Shown: positions 8,547-15,826, counted from the first letter of the stretch. The stretch is DNA of 31,533 bases from an uncultured Collinsella sp. (GCA_900551665.1 URWW01000019.1:1-31533), one strand, 5' to 3'. A program made the numbers and translations. Notes: generated by a model not told the origin, from the letters alone.

Positions 8547-8568
8547 CGTCGCATCGGGAGTGCGACGT
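8546..8568 (+). terminator. Hairpin at the stop codon of the DXS-like gene
   Basis: ACGTCGCA (8546-8553) pairs with TGCGACGT (8561-8568) around a 7-base loop, starting at the stop codon itself. Only one T follows before a C-rich stretch, so it may protect the 3' end of the mRNA rather than terminate transcription. Confidence 0.4.
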
Positions 8569-8590
8569 TCCCAATCCCATCTAATCCATC

Positions 8591-8624
8591 GATGACGCCC
8601 GCGCTCCATAACGCGGGCGTCATC
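8591..8624. terminator. 13-bp perfect stem-loop between the DXS-like and transporter genes
   Basis: GATGACGCCCGCG (8591-8603) and CGCGGGCGTCATC (8612-8624) are perfectly complementary around an 8-base loop. It is a very stable hairpin without a T-run on either strand. It could be a Rho-independent terminator of the type lacking a U-tail, reported for some actinobacteria, or an mRNA-end stabiliser. Confidence 0.5.
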
Positions 8625-8768
8625 GCGTAAATGCTGTGGTTGCCGTGCAAGTGATACAAGTGTCGCGGTTGGGGCATAAGAACGCGTAAGTCCACGAGTG
8701 CGTTGGACTGACTGAGCAAACACTGCGGTAAGATAAAGTATTATCGCGTACAGGGGAAAGGAACCCTC

Positions 8769-9758
8769 ATGAGCAAGACCATGCGTGAGTTCACGCTCGA
8801 CCGTCGCCAGGTGCTTGGCGCCGCAGTTGCCGGCGCGGCTACGTTGGGCCTGGCCGCATGCGGCGAGCAGCCGGCCGCCCCGGCGCCCGCCGGGTCCTCC
8901 ACGGGAGATGCCGCCGAGGATCAGGAGCCCGCGCTTCTCGATGCCGTCGCCTATGACAAGCTGATCGCCTCCGGCGCCGTCGCCGATGATGCGGCCATCG
9001 CCTCCAGCGAGTGGGCCCAAAAGATCAAGGACGCCGGGATGATGCGCCTCGGTGTCGTCCAGACCTCCATGCTCTTCAGCCTGTTGAATGAGAAGGACGG
9101 CAAGCTGCGCGGTTTCGATGCCGGTCTTTCCCAGTTGCTCGTTCGCTACATCCTGGGCGACGAATCCAAGTTCGAGGCCACGCAGGTCACGTCCGACACG
9201 CGCGAGTCCGTCCTGCAAAACGACCAGGTCGACGCGGTGTTCGCCACGTATTCCATCACCGAGGACCGCAAGAAGCTCATCTCCTTCGCCGGCCCGTATT
9301 ACAGCACGCAGCAGTCCATTCTCGTGCTCGCCGACAATGACGATATCGCCAGCGTCGACGATCTCGCGGGTAAGAACGTGGCCGCCCAGTCCGGTTCCAC
9401 CGGCCCGAGCATCATGGAGGAGGTCTGCCCCGACGCCAAGCTTCAGGAGTTCAAGACCGACGAGGAGGCGCGCAGTGCCCTCGCCCAGGGTCGCGTGGAC
9501 GCCTATGTCATCGATCGCAACATGCTCTTCTCCGACATGATGAAGCAGCCTGGTAAATACAAGATGGCCGGCGACCCGTTCGGCCCCGAGGATCTGTACG
9601 GCATCGGCCTGCCGCTCGATTCCGACGGCGTCGAGTTCGTGAACGCCTTCCTGACGGCGGTTGAGGCCGACGGCACTTGGGAGGAGCTGTGGAAGCTCTG
9701 CATCGGCGATCGTGCCGAGATCGACGAGGTCCCGCAGCCTCCGGCGATCGGCGCGTAG
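8769..9758 (+). CDS. Amino-acid ABC transporter substrate-binding lipoprotein (glutamate type)
   Basis: This 329-aa surface lipoprotein captures an amino acid for the permeases and ATPase downstream. The N-terminus has a twin arginine (LDRRQVLG, residues 11-17), a hydrophobic stretch, and the lipobox LAAC with Cys31 as the lipidation site, so Tat export of a lipoprotein is likely. A low-complexity Ala/Pro/Gly linker follows. The periplasmic-binding fold (SBP_bac_3) shows in GFDAGLSQLL, VDAVFATYSITEDRKK and ISFAGPYY. The phrase ATYxITxxRKK...FAGPYY is typical of GluB-type glutamate receptors in actinobacteria. The purine-rich AGGGGAAAGGAA before ATG 8769 supports the start. A promoter probably lies in the AT-rich 8708-8745 segment, but no convincing -35/-10 pair stands out. 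Confidence 0.9.
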   Translation: MSKTMREFTLDRRQVLGAAVAGAATLGLAACGEQPAAPAPAGSSTGDAAEDQEPALLDAVAYDKLIASGAVADDAAIASSEWAQKIKDAGMMRLGVVQTSMLFSLLNEKDGKLRGFDAGLSQLLVRYILGDESKFEATQVTSDTRESVLQNDQVDAVFATYSITEDRKKLISFAGPYYSTQQSILVLADNDDIASVDDLAGKNVAAQSGSTGPSIMEEVCPDAKLQEFKTDEEARSALAQGRVDAYVIDRNMLFSDMMKQPGKYKMAGDPFGPEDLYGIGLPLDSDGVEFVNAFLTAVEADGTWEELWKLCIGDRAEIDEVPQPPAIGA

Positions 9759-9774
9759 GCTCGCGAGATGTGCG

Positions 9775-9807
9775 CGGCGTCGCTCGCATCGATGGTGTGC
9801 GACGCCG
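9775..9807 (+). other. Intercistronic hairpin 1 after the binding-protein gene
   Basis: CGGCGTCGC (9775-9783) pairs perfectly with GCGACGCCG (9799-9807) around a 15-base loop, 17 bases after the stop codon of the binding-protein gene. There is no T-run. Hairpins in this position commonly block 3' exonucleases and keep the binding-protein mRNA more abundant than that of the permeases; that role is inferred. Confidence 0.55.
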
Positions 9808-9820
9808 ATTACGAGGATGT

Positions 9821-9878
9821 GCGGAGGCGCTCGCGCCTGCCTGCACGCGATGCGTGACGGGTGGGTCGGCGCCTCCGC
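9821..9878 (+). other. Intercistronic hairpin 2 before the first permease
   Basis: GCGGAGGCGC (9821-9830) pairs perfectly with GCGCCTCCGC (9869-9878) across a 38-base loop. It forms the second of two tandem stems in the 162-base gap between the binding protein and permease. It ends 42 bases before the permease ATG. It may adjust expression between the two parts of the operon. Confidence 0.5.
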
Positions 9879-9920
9879 GGCGTTGTAACTGACAGGGCCA
9901 AACGTGGGGAAGGGGTGTTC

Positions 9921-10580
9921 ATGGGGTTGTCGGAGCTGATGGCGACCTATGGGCGCAATTATTGGGAGGCGCTGCTGTCCACCTGGGGGATGACGGCATT
10001 TTGCTTTGCGCTCGTGATGGCGCTCGCCGTCGTCGTGACCGTGATGCGCGTGTCCCCGTTCAAGCCGCTACGCCTGCTGGGCGATGGCTACGTCCAGGTG
10101 TTCCGCAATATCCCGGGCGTTGCGCTGCTGATCATCATCGTATATGCGCTGCCCAGCTTGAAGCTGGTGCTGCCGTATCGCACGTGCGTGATCCTCACGG
10201 TGGTGCTCGTGGCCTCCGCCTTTGGCTCCGAGAACTTCATGACCGGCATCAACACCATCGGTGTGGGCCAGATCGAGGCCGCGCGATCGTTGGGCCTTTC
10301 ATTTGGGCAGATGCTCCGTCGGATCGTGATCCCCCAGGCCCTGCGCACCACGGTGCTGCCCATGACGAACCTGCTCATCGCCGTGCTGCTCACCACCTCG
10401 ATCGGTTCGCAGGTCCCGCTCGATCCCCTTGAGCTCACCGGCGTGGTCTCCTATATCAACACGCGTGCGACCGGCGGCATCTTGGCCTTTGCCGTCTCGG
10501 CTGCCGGCTACGCGCTCACCGCGGTGGTCATCGCGTTCGTGGGCAATCGAATCGACCGGAAGGTGAGGATCGTACGATGA
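9921..10580 (+). CDS. Amino-acid ABC transporter permease 1 (GluC/HisMQ type)
   Basis: This 219-aa membrane protein has about five helices and forms one half of the import channel. The cytoplasmic EAA loop that docks the ATPase is clear: IEAARSLGLSFGQMLRR followed by IVIPQALR. The length suits the polar amino-acid permease family (HisM/GltK/GluC). ATG 9921 is preferred because GGGGAAGGGG lies just upstream; an earlier in-frame ATG at 9861 lies inside the loop of the second intercistronic hairpin and has no ribosome site. The 3' end overlaps the next permease by four bases (ATGA), implying coupled translation and a heterodimeric channel. Confidence 0.9.
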   Translation: MGLSELMATYGRNYWEALLSTWGMTAFCFALVMALAVVVTVMRVSPFKPLRLLGDGYVQVFRNIPGVALLIIIVYALPSLKLVLPYRTCVILTVVLVASAFGSENFMTGINTIGVGQIEAARSLGLSFGQMLRRIVIPQALRTTVLPMTNLLIAVLLTTSIGSQVPLDPLELTGVVSYINTRATGGILAFAVSAAGYALTAVVIAFVGNRIDRKVRIVR

Positions 10581-11437
10581 GCGCCATGACTTCAACCTCC
10601 CGTCCCGTGAGTATCCGCGATGCCCTGTATGAGGCCCCCGGACCCAAGACTCGCGCGAAGATCCGCGTGGGCACGGCCATCACGGCCGTGTTGGTCGCCC
10701 TGCTTTTGGGATTTGTGGTGTATCAATTTTGGGCGACCGGCCAGCTCAACCCGAGGTACTGGATGTTCTTCACGCAGTTGAGCACGTGGAGCTATCTGCT
10801 CGCGGGCTTGCGCGGTACCCTCACGGTGGCACTCACCGCCGGCGGCATCGCTTTGGTTTTGGGCCTCGCCCTCATGCTCGGGCGCACGAGCGGCATCCGC
10901 GTGCTCGAAGCGGTCTGCCGTGTCGTGACCGATTTCTTCCGCGGCGTGCCGAGCCTGCTGTTGATTTACTTCTTCTTCCTGGTGGTGCCCCAGTACGGCA
11001 TCAGGATGTCGTCGTTTTGGATGCTCACCTTGCCGGTCGCGCTCGCGGCTTCGGGCGTGCTCGCCGAGGTGTTTCGCGCGGGCGTGAATGCCGTTCCCCT
11101 CGGTCAGACCGAGGCGGCGCTGGCGCTCGGCATGAGCCCGTTTCGCGTGAAGCTCAAGATCGTGTTGCCCCAGGCGATCAGGTACGTGATCCCGTCGCTC
11201 ATCTCACAGCTCGTCGTCGTGGTGAAGGACACCACGGTCGCATATGTGGTGAGCTACCCCGACATGTTGCAGAACGCCCGTGTGCTGATCACCAACTATG
11301 ACGCCCTGGTGAGCACCTATCTGGTTGTGGCGGTGATTTACATCCTGTTGAACTACGCCATCAATCAGTTGTCGGTGTACGTGGCGCGCCGCAGCGGCAC
11401 CCGCGTGGTGAGCCGCTACAGCACCAACCCCGCCTAA
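10577..11437 (+). CDS. Amino-acid ABC transporter permease 2 (GluD/HisMQ type)
   Basis: This 286-aa membrane protein is the second half of the channel. A cytoplasmic N-terminal extension of about 35 residues precedes the first helix (AITAVLVALLLGFVVYQFW). The EAA loop QTEAALALGMSPFRVKL followed by IVLPQAIR marks the ATPase contact. It is longer than permease 1, as GluD is longer than GluC in the corynebacterial glutamate system. It overlaps the upstream stop by four bases (ATGA at 10577). A 59-base gap separates it from the ATPase gene. Confidence 0.9.
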   Translation: MSAMTSTSRPVSIRDALYEAPGPKTRAKIRVGTAITAVLVALLLGFVVYQFWATGQLNPRYWMFFTQLSTWSYLLAGLRGTLTVALTAGGIALVLGLALMLGRTSGIRVLEAVCRVVTDFFRGVPSLLLIYFFFLVVPQYGIRMSSFWMLTLPVALAASGVLAEVFRAGVNAVPLGQTEAALALGMSPFRVKLKIVLPQAIRYVIPSLISQLVVVVKDTTVAYVVSYPDMLQNARVLITNYDALVSTYLVVAVIYILLNYAINQLSVYVARRSGTRVVSRYSTNPA

Positions 11438-11496
11438 CCCTCGAGCGTCCATTGCGGGCGCATCGTTGATCAAGTCCTCGTGAGAACGGATTCGAT

Positions 11497-12258
11497 ATGT
11501 CCAATCAGTCAGAGAGTTCCATGGCTCCCATCATCGAGCTTCGCCATGTGGACAAGCATTTCGGCGACCTGCATGTGCTCAAGGACGTGAGCCTTTCCGT
11601 GGGCAAGGGCGAGGTCGTCGTGGTGATCGGCCCCTCGGGCTCTGGCAAATCGACGCTGTGTCGTGCCATCAACCGTTTGGAGACCATCGATTCGGGCGAG
11701 ATCCTCATCGAGGGCAAGCCCCTTCCCCAGGAGGGCCGCGAGCTCGCGACCATGCGCGCGGAGCTTGGTATGGTGTTCCAGAGCTTCAACCTGTTCGCCC
11801 ATATGAGCATCTTGCAAAACGTCACGCTCGGCCCCGTCGAGGTGCTCGGCCTGTCCAAGGCGGAGGCCGAGCAGCGTGCTATGGAGCTGCTCGAGCGCGT
11901 GGGCGTGGCGTCTCAGGCGAACAAGGTGCCGGCTCAGCTGTCCGGAGGCCAGCAGCAGCGCGTCGCTATTGCCCGCTCGCTGGCCATGCACCCCAAGGCC
12001 ATGCTCTTCGACGAGCCCACCTCCGCGCTCGACCCCGAGATGATCAACGAGGTGCTCGATGTCATGGTCGATCTCGCCCGTCAGGGCATGACCATGATCG
12101 TGGTGACCCATGAGATGAATTTCGCCCGACGCGTGGCCGATCGCGTGGTCTTCATGGCTGACGGTGCGATTGTTGAGGAGGGGGCGCCCGACGCCTTTTT
12201 CGATCATCCGCAATCCCAGCGTGCCCGCGACTTCCTCGACTCCATCAAGGGACATTAG
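11497..12258 (+). CDS. Amino-acid ABC transporter ATP-binding protein (GlnQ/GluA type)
   Basis: This 253-aa cytoplasmic ATPase drives the importer. Motifs appear in order: Walker A GPSGSGKST, Q-loop in VFQSFNLFAHMSILQNV, signature LSGGQQQRVAIARSLA, Walker B MLFDEPTSALDPEM, and the H-loop VVTHEM. The FNLFxHMxxLxNVTLGP wording is typical of the polar amino-acid (PAAT) subfamily. ATG 11497 and ATG 11521 are both possible starts; neither has a strong Shine-Dalgarno, and the conserved fold begins just after 11521 (IIELRHVDKHFG). It is last of the four transporter genes and sits only four bases before the amidotransferase-like gene. Confidence 0.93.
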   Translation: MSNQSESSMAPIIELRHVDKHFGDLHVLKDVSLSVGKGEVVVVIGPSGSGKSTLCRAINRLETIDSGEILIEGKPLPQEGRELATMRAELGMVFQSFNLFAHMSILQNVTLGPVEVLGLSKAEAEQRAMELLERVGVASQANKVPAQLSGGQQQRVAIARSLAMHPKAMLFDEPTSALDPEMINEVLDVMVDLARQGMTMIVVTHEMNFARRVADRVVFMADGAIVEEGAPDAFFDHPQSQRARDFLDSIKGH

Positions 12259-12262
12259 ACCT

Positions 12263-13027
12263 ATGACCGCAGCAGATGACAGACCGATAATTCTAATTGC
12301 ACCGCGTCTGGAGCAGCCTAAACCGTGCTTGCAGATGCCGGAGCGCCTGGCCCCCGAGGAGACGGGGTCCACGGTGTTTCTCAACGCGATTCTCGCCGCG
12401 GGCGGCTTGCCGCTCATCATGGCGCTTACCGAGGACGAGGATGTCATCGCGCGCTATGTTGAGATGGCCGATGGCGTGGCGATTCCGGGCGGGCATGATG
12501 TGGACCCCGCCTTGTGGGGTGAGGAGGAGCCGTATGACGAGCGCCTGCTCTGCCACGAGCGCGACTCCTTCGAGCTCAAGCTCATCCGCGCGGCGCTGAA
12601 GGCGCACAAGCCCCTGTTCGCGACGTGCCGCGGCATGCAGATCCTGAACGTGGCGCTCGGCGGCACCTTGTGCATGGATGTGCCGAGCCTGCCCGTGCCG
12701 GAGGGCAAGGTCCACTGGCGTCATCTCCCGATCCTGCACGATCCCGCGCACCCGATCGCGGTCGAGGACGGCTCGCTGCTCGCGCGGATTCTCGATTGGC
12801 CGGGCGAGGTGCAGGTCAACTCGAGCCATCATTGCTGTGTTGACAGACTCGGCGAGGGCGTGCGCCTCGTGGCCGTGGCAACCGACGGCGTTCCCGAGGC
12901 CATCGAAGTGGAGGGCGAGCGCTTCTGCATGGGTGTGCAATGGCATCCCGAGTACACCTGGGAGTCAATACCCACCGACTTCAAGCTCTGGTGCGCTTTC
13001 GTGCGCGCGGCGCGTGGCGAGCGGTGA
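12263..13027 (+). CDS. Class-I glutamine-amidotransferase-like gamma-glutamyl hydrolase (peptidase C26, PuuD-like)
   Basis: This 254-aa cytoplasmic hydrolase has the class-I glutamine-amidotransferase fold. The nucleophile lies in ATCRGMQ (Cys122), which has the CRGxQ form of the PuuD/C26 group. The catalytic His/Glu pair is in VQWHPEY (His228, Glu230). The N-terminal strand and the PGGHDVDP motif also match PuuD-type gamma-glutamyl-GABA hydrolases. These enzymes cut gamma-glutamyl amide bonds and release glutamate. The start at ATG 12263 is four bases after the ATPase stop, so the gene is in the transporter operon. The imported compound may therefore be a gamma-glutamyl conjugate, or the enzyme may supply or recycle glutamate. 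No synthetase partner (PuuA) is seen. Confidence 0.85.
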   Translation: MTAADDRPIILIAPRLEQPKPCLQMPERLAPEETGSTVFLNAILAAGGLPLIMALTEDEDVIARYVEMADGVAIPGGHDVDPALWGEEEPYDERLLCHERDSFELKLIRAALKAHKPLFATCRGMQILNVALGGTLCMDVPSLPVPEGKVHWRHLPILHDPAHPIAVEDGSLLARILDWPGEVQVNSSHHCCVDRLGEGVRLVAVATDGVPEAIEVEGERFCMGVQWHPEYTWESIPTDFKLWCAFVRAARGER

Positions 13028-13129
13028 GTTGGGCCGCCGCTGGCGGAAAGATGCGCTTGGGGGCATCCGTTTGGGGTAGGACTGAAGTATCGCAAAGGCG
13101 CCGTATGCGCTACGTCGAAGGGAGCGATT

Positions 13130-13438
13130 ATGCCTATCGATGTGATGTTCTTCGTCCTGTTGCTGGTTGTGTGCGGCTTCATTGGCTATCTGGCGGTTCC
13201 GCGGGTGATGCGCAAATGGTCCGTGGCGACCAAGCCCGCCGACGAGCGTTTGGAGTATGCCGCGCACCTGGGCGATGAGGTCGACCAGGGAGCCTCGGCG
13301 GATGTTCCTGCCGAGAGTGAGCGCGCCGGCCATCGCGACCGGGGAGCACCCGGATTCGTCAGCTGTAATGCTAGATTGCGAGGTGCTTTCCATGAGGCAC
13401 GCTCGCAGCGAGCGCTTTCGTGGCGGAGACCGAATTGA
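13130..13438 (+). CDS. Small membrane-anchored hypothetical protein
   Basis: This 102-aa open frame has AGGGAG six bases before ATG 13130. One N-terminal membrane helix (FFVLLLVVCGFIGYL, about residues 7-21) is followed by a basic patch (RVMRKW), so a cytoplasmic tail is likely. The last 50 residues are Arg/Ala/Glu-rich without recognisable structure and could reflect a shifted or decayed frame. I do not recognise the family. The gene ends 12 bases before a strong terminator, which supports it as a real transcription unit. Confidence 0.5.
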   Translation: MPIDVMFFVLLLVVCGFIGYLAVPRVMRKWSVATKPADERLEYAAHLGDEVDQGASADVPAESERAGHRDRGAPGFVSCNARLRGAFHEARSQRALSWRRPN

Positions 13439-13449
13439 TAAGCGTCTTC

Positions 13450-13484
13450 AGGGCCATCGGTCGGTGCCGATGGCCCTATTTTTG
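13450..13484 (+). terminator. Rho-independent terminator
   Basis: AGGGCCATCGG (13450-13460) pairs perfectly with CCGATGGCCCT (13467-13477) around a 6-base loop and is followed by ATTTTTG. This is a textbook intrinsic terminator for the plus-strand unit ending with the small membrane protein. Confidence 0.85.
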
Positions 13485-13520
13485 CCGCGGAAATCGTGAT
13501 CGCGGCATTATGTCTGGAAA

Positions 13521-13725
13521 TTCGAGTCTTGTTCGACGCGCCAAGAAAGTTGGATGAGCTTTTTCGTATCAAAATCGGAGCAAGGCGAGTAGGGCGTCTT
13601 CGATCTGCTTTAAAAGCGCAGGTCGCAAACGGCCGGCAGGCATCTCTACTCGCTAAAGGACGAGCTGAGTACGAAAAAGCTCAACTTGGTCGTGGGATGC
13701 ACCTCGAACGTCTTCGTCCGCTGGA
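13521..13725. repeat. About 200-base imperfect palindrome between convergent units
   Basis: GAGCTTTTTCGTA (13557-13569) is repeated inverted at 13671-13682 onward. Nested inside are GCGAGTAG (about 13585) and CTACTCGC (about 13646), and at the centre GATCTGC with GCAGGTC. The outer flanks also correspond (GTTCGA on the left and its complement TCGAAC on the right). Two inverted copies of roughly 90-100 bases therefore face each other. The sequence is more AT-rich than its neighbours. No open frame looks convincing across it. Candidates are a MITE-like element, an inverted duplication of a lost gene fragment, or a long structured RNA. Confidence 0.55.
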
Positions 13726-13733
13726 TCGAGTTT

Positions 13734-14462
13734 CTAAGGCTCGATAATTACCTCGCGATGGTCGCATGTAATGAGCTCTGCGACTGCGATGGTTGCGCCC
13801 AGGTGCTTCTCAACGAGCTGCGCGAGCTCTTCGGTGGCGGCCCGACAGTCCTCGATGCGCTTCACCTCGACGCATTCGACGATGAGGAAGGCATTGCTCG
13901 TGTTATCGGTGAGGGCGGTTCGCACGCCGTCTCGCCAGTTCCAGCAACGGCACACGGCACCCGCGTCATCTACATAGGCGAGTTCTCCGGACAGCGTGGG
14001 GTCGTTCTCGGCACCCTCGCCAAGCGGCGTGAATGCGTCGCCGCCCTCCGTGATGCGAAGGCGCAGGTCCCCCTCAAAGGCGTCGAGGTCCTCTCCGCCC
14101 AGCGGCAGGGCGTATTTGAGGGAGATCGCGTTGTAGAGGTCCACCGAGGGTGAGATGCTGCCGACGGGGTTGCCCTTGAGGACGCGCTTGAGCAGGTTCT
14201 CGATGGAGCAGCGCGCGCCGCGCTTGGTCTTGAATTGCTGATAGGCCTGGCGCCAAGCGCGAACGGGCGCGTTCTCGGAGAGGGTGGGCGATTCCAAGTG
14301 CTTCTCGGCGAGCGCATTGGCGCGGGTGAGAAGCTGTTCGATCGCCCGCGCGTCTTCGGGTGATATCTCGTTCGCCGGCTTCATGCCGCGCGCGACGATA
14401 ACGCCGAGCGATGCGCCCGGGAAGAGCTGCCAAAACGAATCCTCGGTCACGAACTTCTTCAT
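13734..14462 (-). CDS. B3/B4 tRNA-editing-domain protein (COG3382)
   Basis: This 242-aa cytoplasmic protein is homologous to the B3/B4 domain of phenylalanyl-tRNA synthetase beta subunit, the module that clears mischarged tRNA. Landmarks are NPVGSISPSVDLYNAISLKY, ALPLGGEDLDAFEGD, the acidic strand GELAYVDDAGAVCR, and RCWNWRDG. Stand-alone members are widespread and are presumed to act in trans on misacylated tRNA; the exact substrate is not settled. ATG 14462 is chosen because AAAGGAGGA lies upstream on the minus strand. A leader of about 150 bases with a large hairpin separates it from a promoter at 14628-14656. The 3' end abuts the palindrome region. Confidence 0.85.
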   Translation of the reverse strand: MKKFVTEDSFWQLFPGASLGVIVARGMKPANEISPEDARAIEQLLTRANALAEKHLESPTLSENAPVRAWRQAYQQFKTKRGARCSIENLLKRVLKGNPVGSISPSVDLYNAISLKYALPLGGEDLDAFEGDLRLRITEGGDAFTPLGEGAENDPTLSGELAYVDDAGAVCRCWNWRDGVRTALTDNTSNAFLIVECVEVKRIEDCRAATEELAQLVEKHLGATIAVAELITCDHREVIIEP

Positions 14463-14621
14463 GTGCTTCCTCCTTTGAATCGGTGATTGCCCGGGAAACT
14501 GCGTGCAATTGCCCGTTTGCGAAAAGGCGCCCACCTACCGGCCACCTTCAAAGTCCTACGGTGCCGGCACGTGAGCGCCTCAGCGCCGCCCCCATCCGGA
14601 GAAGGGGACGTCTATGTATCA
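14463..14621 (-). promoter_or_regulatory. Long structured 5' leader of the B3/B4 gene (possible riboswitch or attenuator)
   Basis: On the minus strand, AGGCGCTCAC and GTGGGCGCC enclose CCGGCACC and GGTGGCCGG, forming one long stem (about 14524-14580) with a 13-base tip loop, followed by GCGCC then TTTT (14522-14525). A smaller GTCCCC/GGGGGC stem precedes it, and CGGGCAAT repeats occur between the T-run and the ribosome site. The arrangement of promoter, structured aptamer-like region, T-run, then gene fits transcription attenuation. I do not recognise a known class; a T-box would suit an aminoacylation-linked gene, but the canonical AGGGTGGNACCGCG is not present. Confidence 0.45.
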
Positions 14622-14627
14622 GGCGTC

Positions 14628-14656
14628 ATTGTACGCTAAGAGGTTGCGACTGAAAA
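14628..14656 (-). promoter_or_regulatory. Promoter of the B3/B4 gene
   Basis: Read on the minus strand, TACAAT (14628-14633) is preceded by exactly 17 bases and TTTTCA (14651-14656, four of six matches to TTGACA). It lies at the end of the upstream DUF389 gene and predicts a leader of about 155 bases. Confidence 0.5.
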
Positions 14657-15820
14657 CTCGACACGGTCGATCTCGGGGACGTCGATGCGGATGAGCTCCT
14701 CGGCGACGTTTCGAGCCTCCTCGTCGAGGGCGACATTCGTCGAGACGTGCGCCACAAGCTCCGTGCGCCCCTGTGTGTCGCCCGCTTCGACGGCAGTCTC
14801 ATTGCCCACGGTGTACTCCTCAAAACCGGGGCAGACAACGGCAAGTTCTTGCGCTGTTTCGGTTGCGCCGAACGCTGCCGGTGCCGGGGCGTCCGCCTCG
14901 CGAACCAGATTGGCGGTGAGCAGCAGGCAGGGGATGGCGAACAGTCCCGTGCCGAGCAAGATGCGCCAGCGCAGTGAATGGGAGAGCGCCTGCATGCTCT
15001 CTTCCTCGGCCGCGGTGATGACGCCGTCGTCGTTGAGGTCCCGCTTGAGCGGCACGCGCAAAAGCAGCAGCACGACCTGTGCGGAGAGTGCGATGAACAC
15101 GACGTTGATGCCGAACTCGTACAGCGCCGAGAGGAAGAGCCCGCCGTCGACGGCTGCCAGGCCAAAGCCCGCGGCACATAGTGGCGGCATGAGCGAGGTC
15201 GCCACCGCCACGCCGGAGATGAGTGTGGCCGGTTCCTGGTCGCGTGAATTGCCCAGCCCGCCGGCGAAGCCGCCCACGAGCGCGAGCAGCAGGTCCCATG
15301 CGGTGGGGTTGGAATTGTCGGCCAGCGCATGGGTCATGCCGGCGACGGGGGAGAAGTGGAAGTAGAGCGTTGAGGTGACGAGGCAGAAGGCCATTTGCAG
15401 GGCAAGGCCGCCTACCGCATCGCGGATGAGCGCCCGATCGACCGTCGCCATGCCGTAGGCGATGGCGAGGACGGACCCCATGATGGGACAGATGAGCATG
15501 GCTCCGACGATGGCGATGTCCGAATCGGTGTCCAGGCCGACGCAGGCGATGACCATGGCGATCACGAGAATGCACAGATGGGTTCCGTTGAGGCGCGCCC
15601 CGTTGACGAAGCGCTTCCGGATTACGTGGTAGGGTGCGCGGCCTTCCCGGATGTTGAATGCGCGCCGGAGGAATCGGTGAAGGTCATAGCCCCAGCGTTC
15701 GAGGGCGCTGCGTTGGCCGTGGCGGCGCTTGTGCCGGTTGATGTACTTTTTCAGATCCTCGTCGTGTTCTGCCAATTCATCCTGCCCAACGTTGTCTTCC
15801 GGGTACGGCGAACCCGCCAT
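14636..15820 (-). CDS. DUF389 family membrane protein with EF-hand-like loop
   Basis: This polytopic membrane protein (394 aa from ATG 15820) contains the DUF389 core: VGAMLICPIMGSVLAIAYGM, ALVGGFAGGLGNSR and ISGVAVATSLMPPLCAAGF. Function of the family is unproven. A charged N-terminal cytoplasmic region with KKYINRHKRRHGQR precedes the helices, and a soluble alpha/beta-like tail ends the protein. Between two late helices lies DLNDDGVITAAE (residues 261-272), which matches the 12-residue EF-hand calcium loop at every key position. A perfect TTGACA (15850-15855), a 17-base spacer and AAAAAT (15827-15832) place the transcript start at about ATG 15820, suggesting a leaderless mRNA. ATG 15847 is the alternative start (403 aa). 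Neither has a Shine-Dalgarno. Confidence 0.85.
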   Translation of the reverse strand: MAGSPYPEDNVGQDELAEHDEDLKKYINRHKRRHGQRSALERWGYDLHRFLRRAFNIREGRAPYHVIRKRFVNGARLNGTHLCILVIAMVIACVGLDTDSDIAIVGAMLICPIMGSVLAIAYGMATVDRALIRDAVGGLALQMAFCLVTSTLYFHFSPVAGMTHALADNSNPTAWDLLLALVGGFAGGLGNSRDQEPATLISGVAVATSLMPPLCAAGFGLAAVDGGLFLSALYEFGINVVFIALSAQVVLLLLRVPLKRDLNDDGVITAAEEESMQALSHSLRWRILLGTGLFAIPCLLLTANLVREADAPAPAAFGATETAQELAVVCPGFEEYTVGNETAVEAGDTQGRTELVAHVSTNVALDEEARNVAEELIRIDVPEIDRVEFSVATS

Positions 15821-15826
15821 CTCGGC

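Noticed and set aside
6765..9218. Long minus-strand open frame opposite the DXS-like and binding-protein genes
   Set aside because: It spans two clear plus-strand genes and their intergenic hairpins; no conserved motif appears in it.
13496..13747. Short plus-strand frame across the palindrome region
   Set aside because: It has no ribosome site, no recognisable feature, and is formed by the inverted repeat itself.
14463..14621. T-box riboswitch before the B3/B4 gene
   Set aside because: GAAGGTGGCCGG only vaguely resembles the conserved antiterminator sequence, and no Stem I specifier motif was found.
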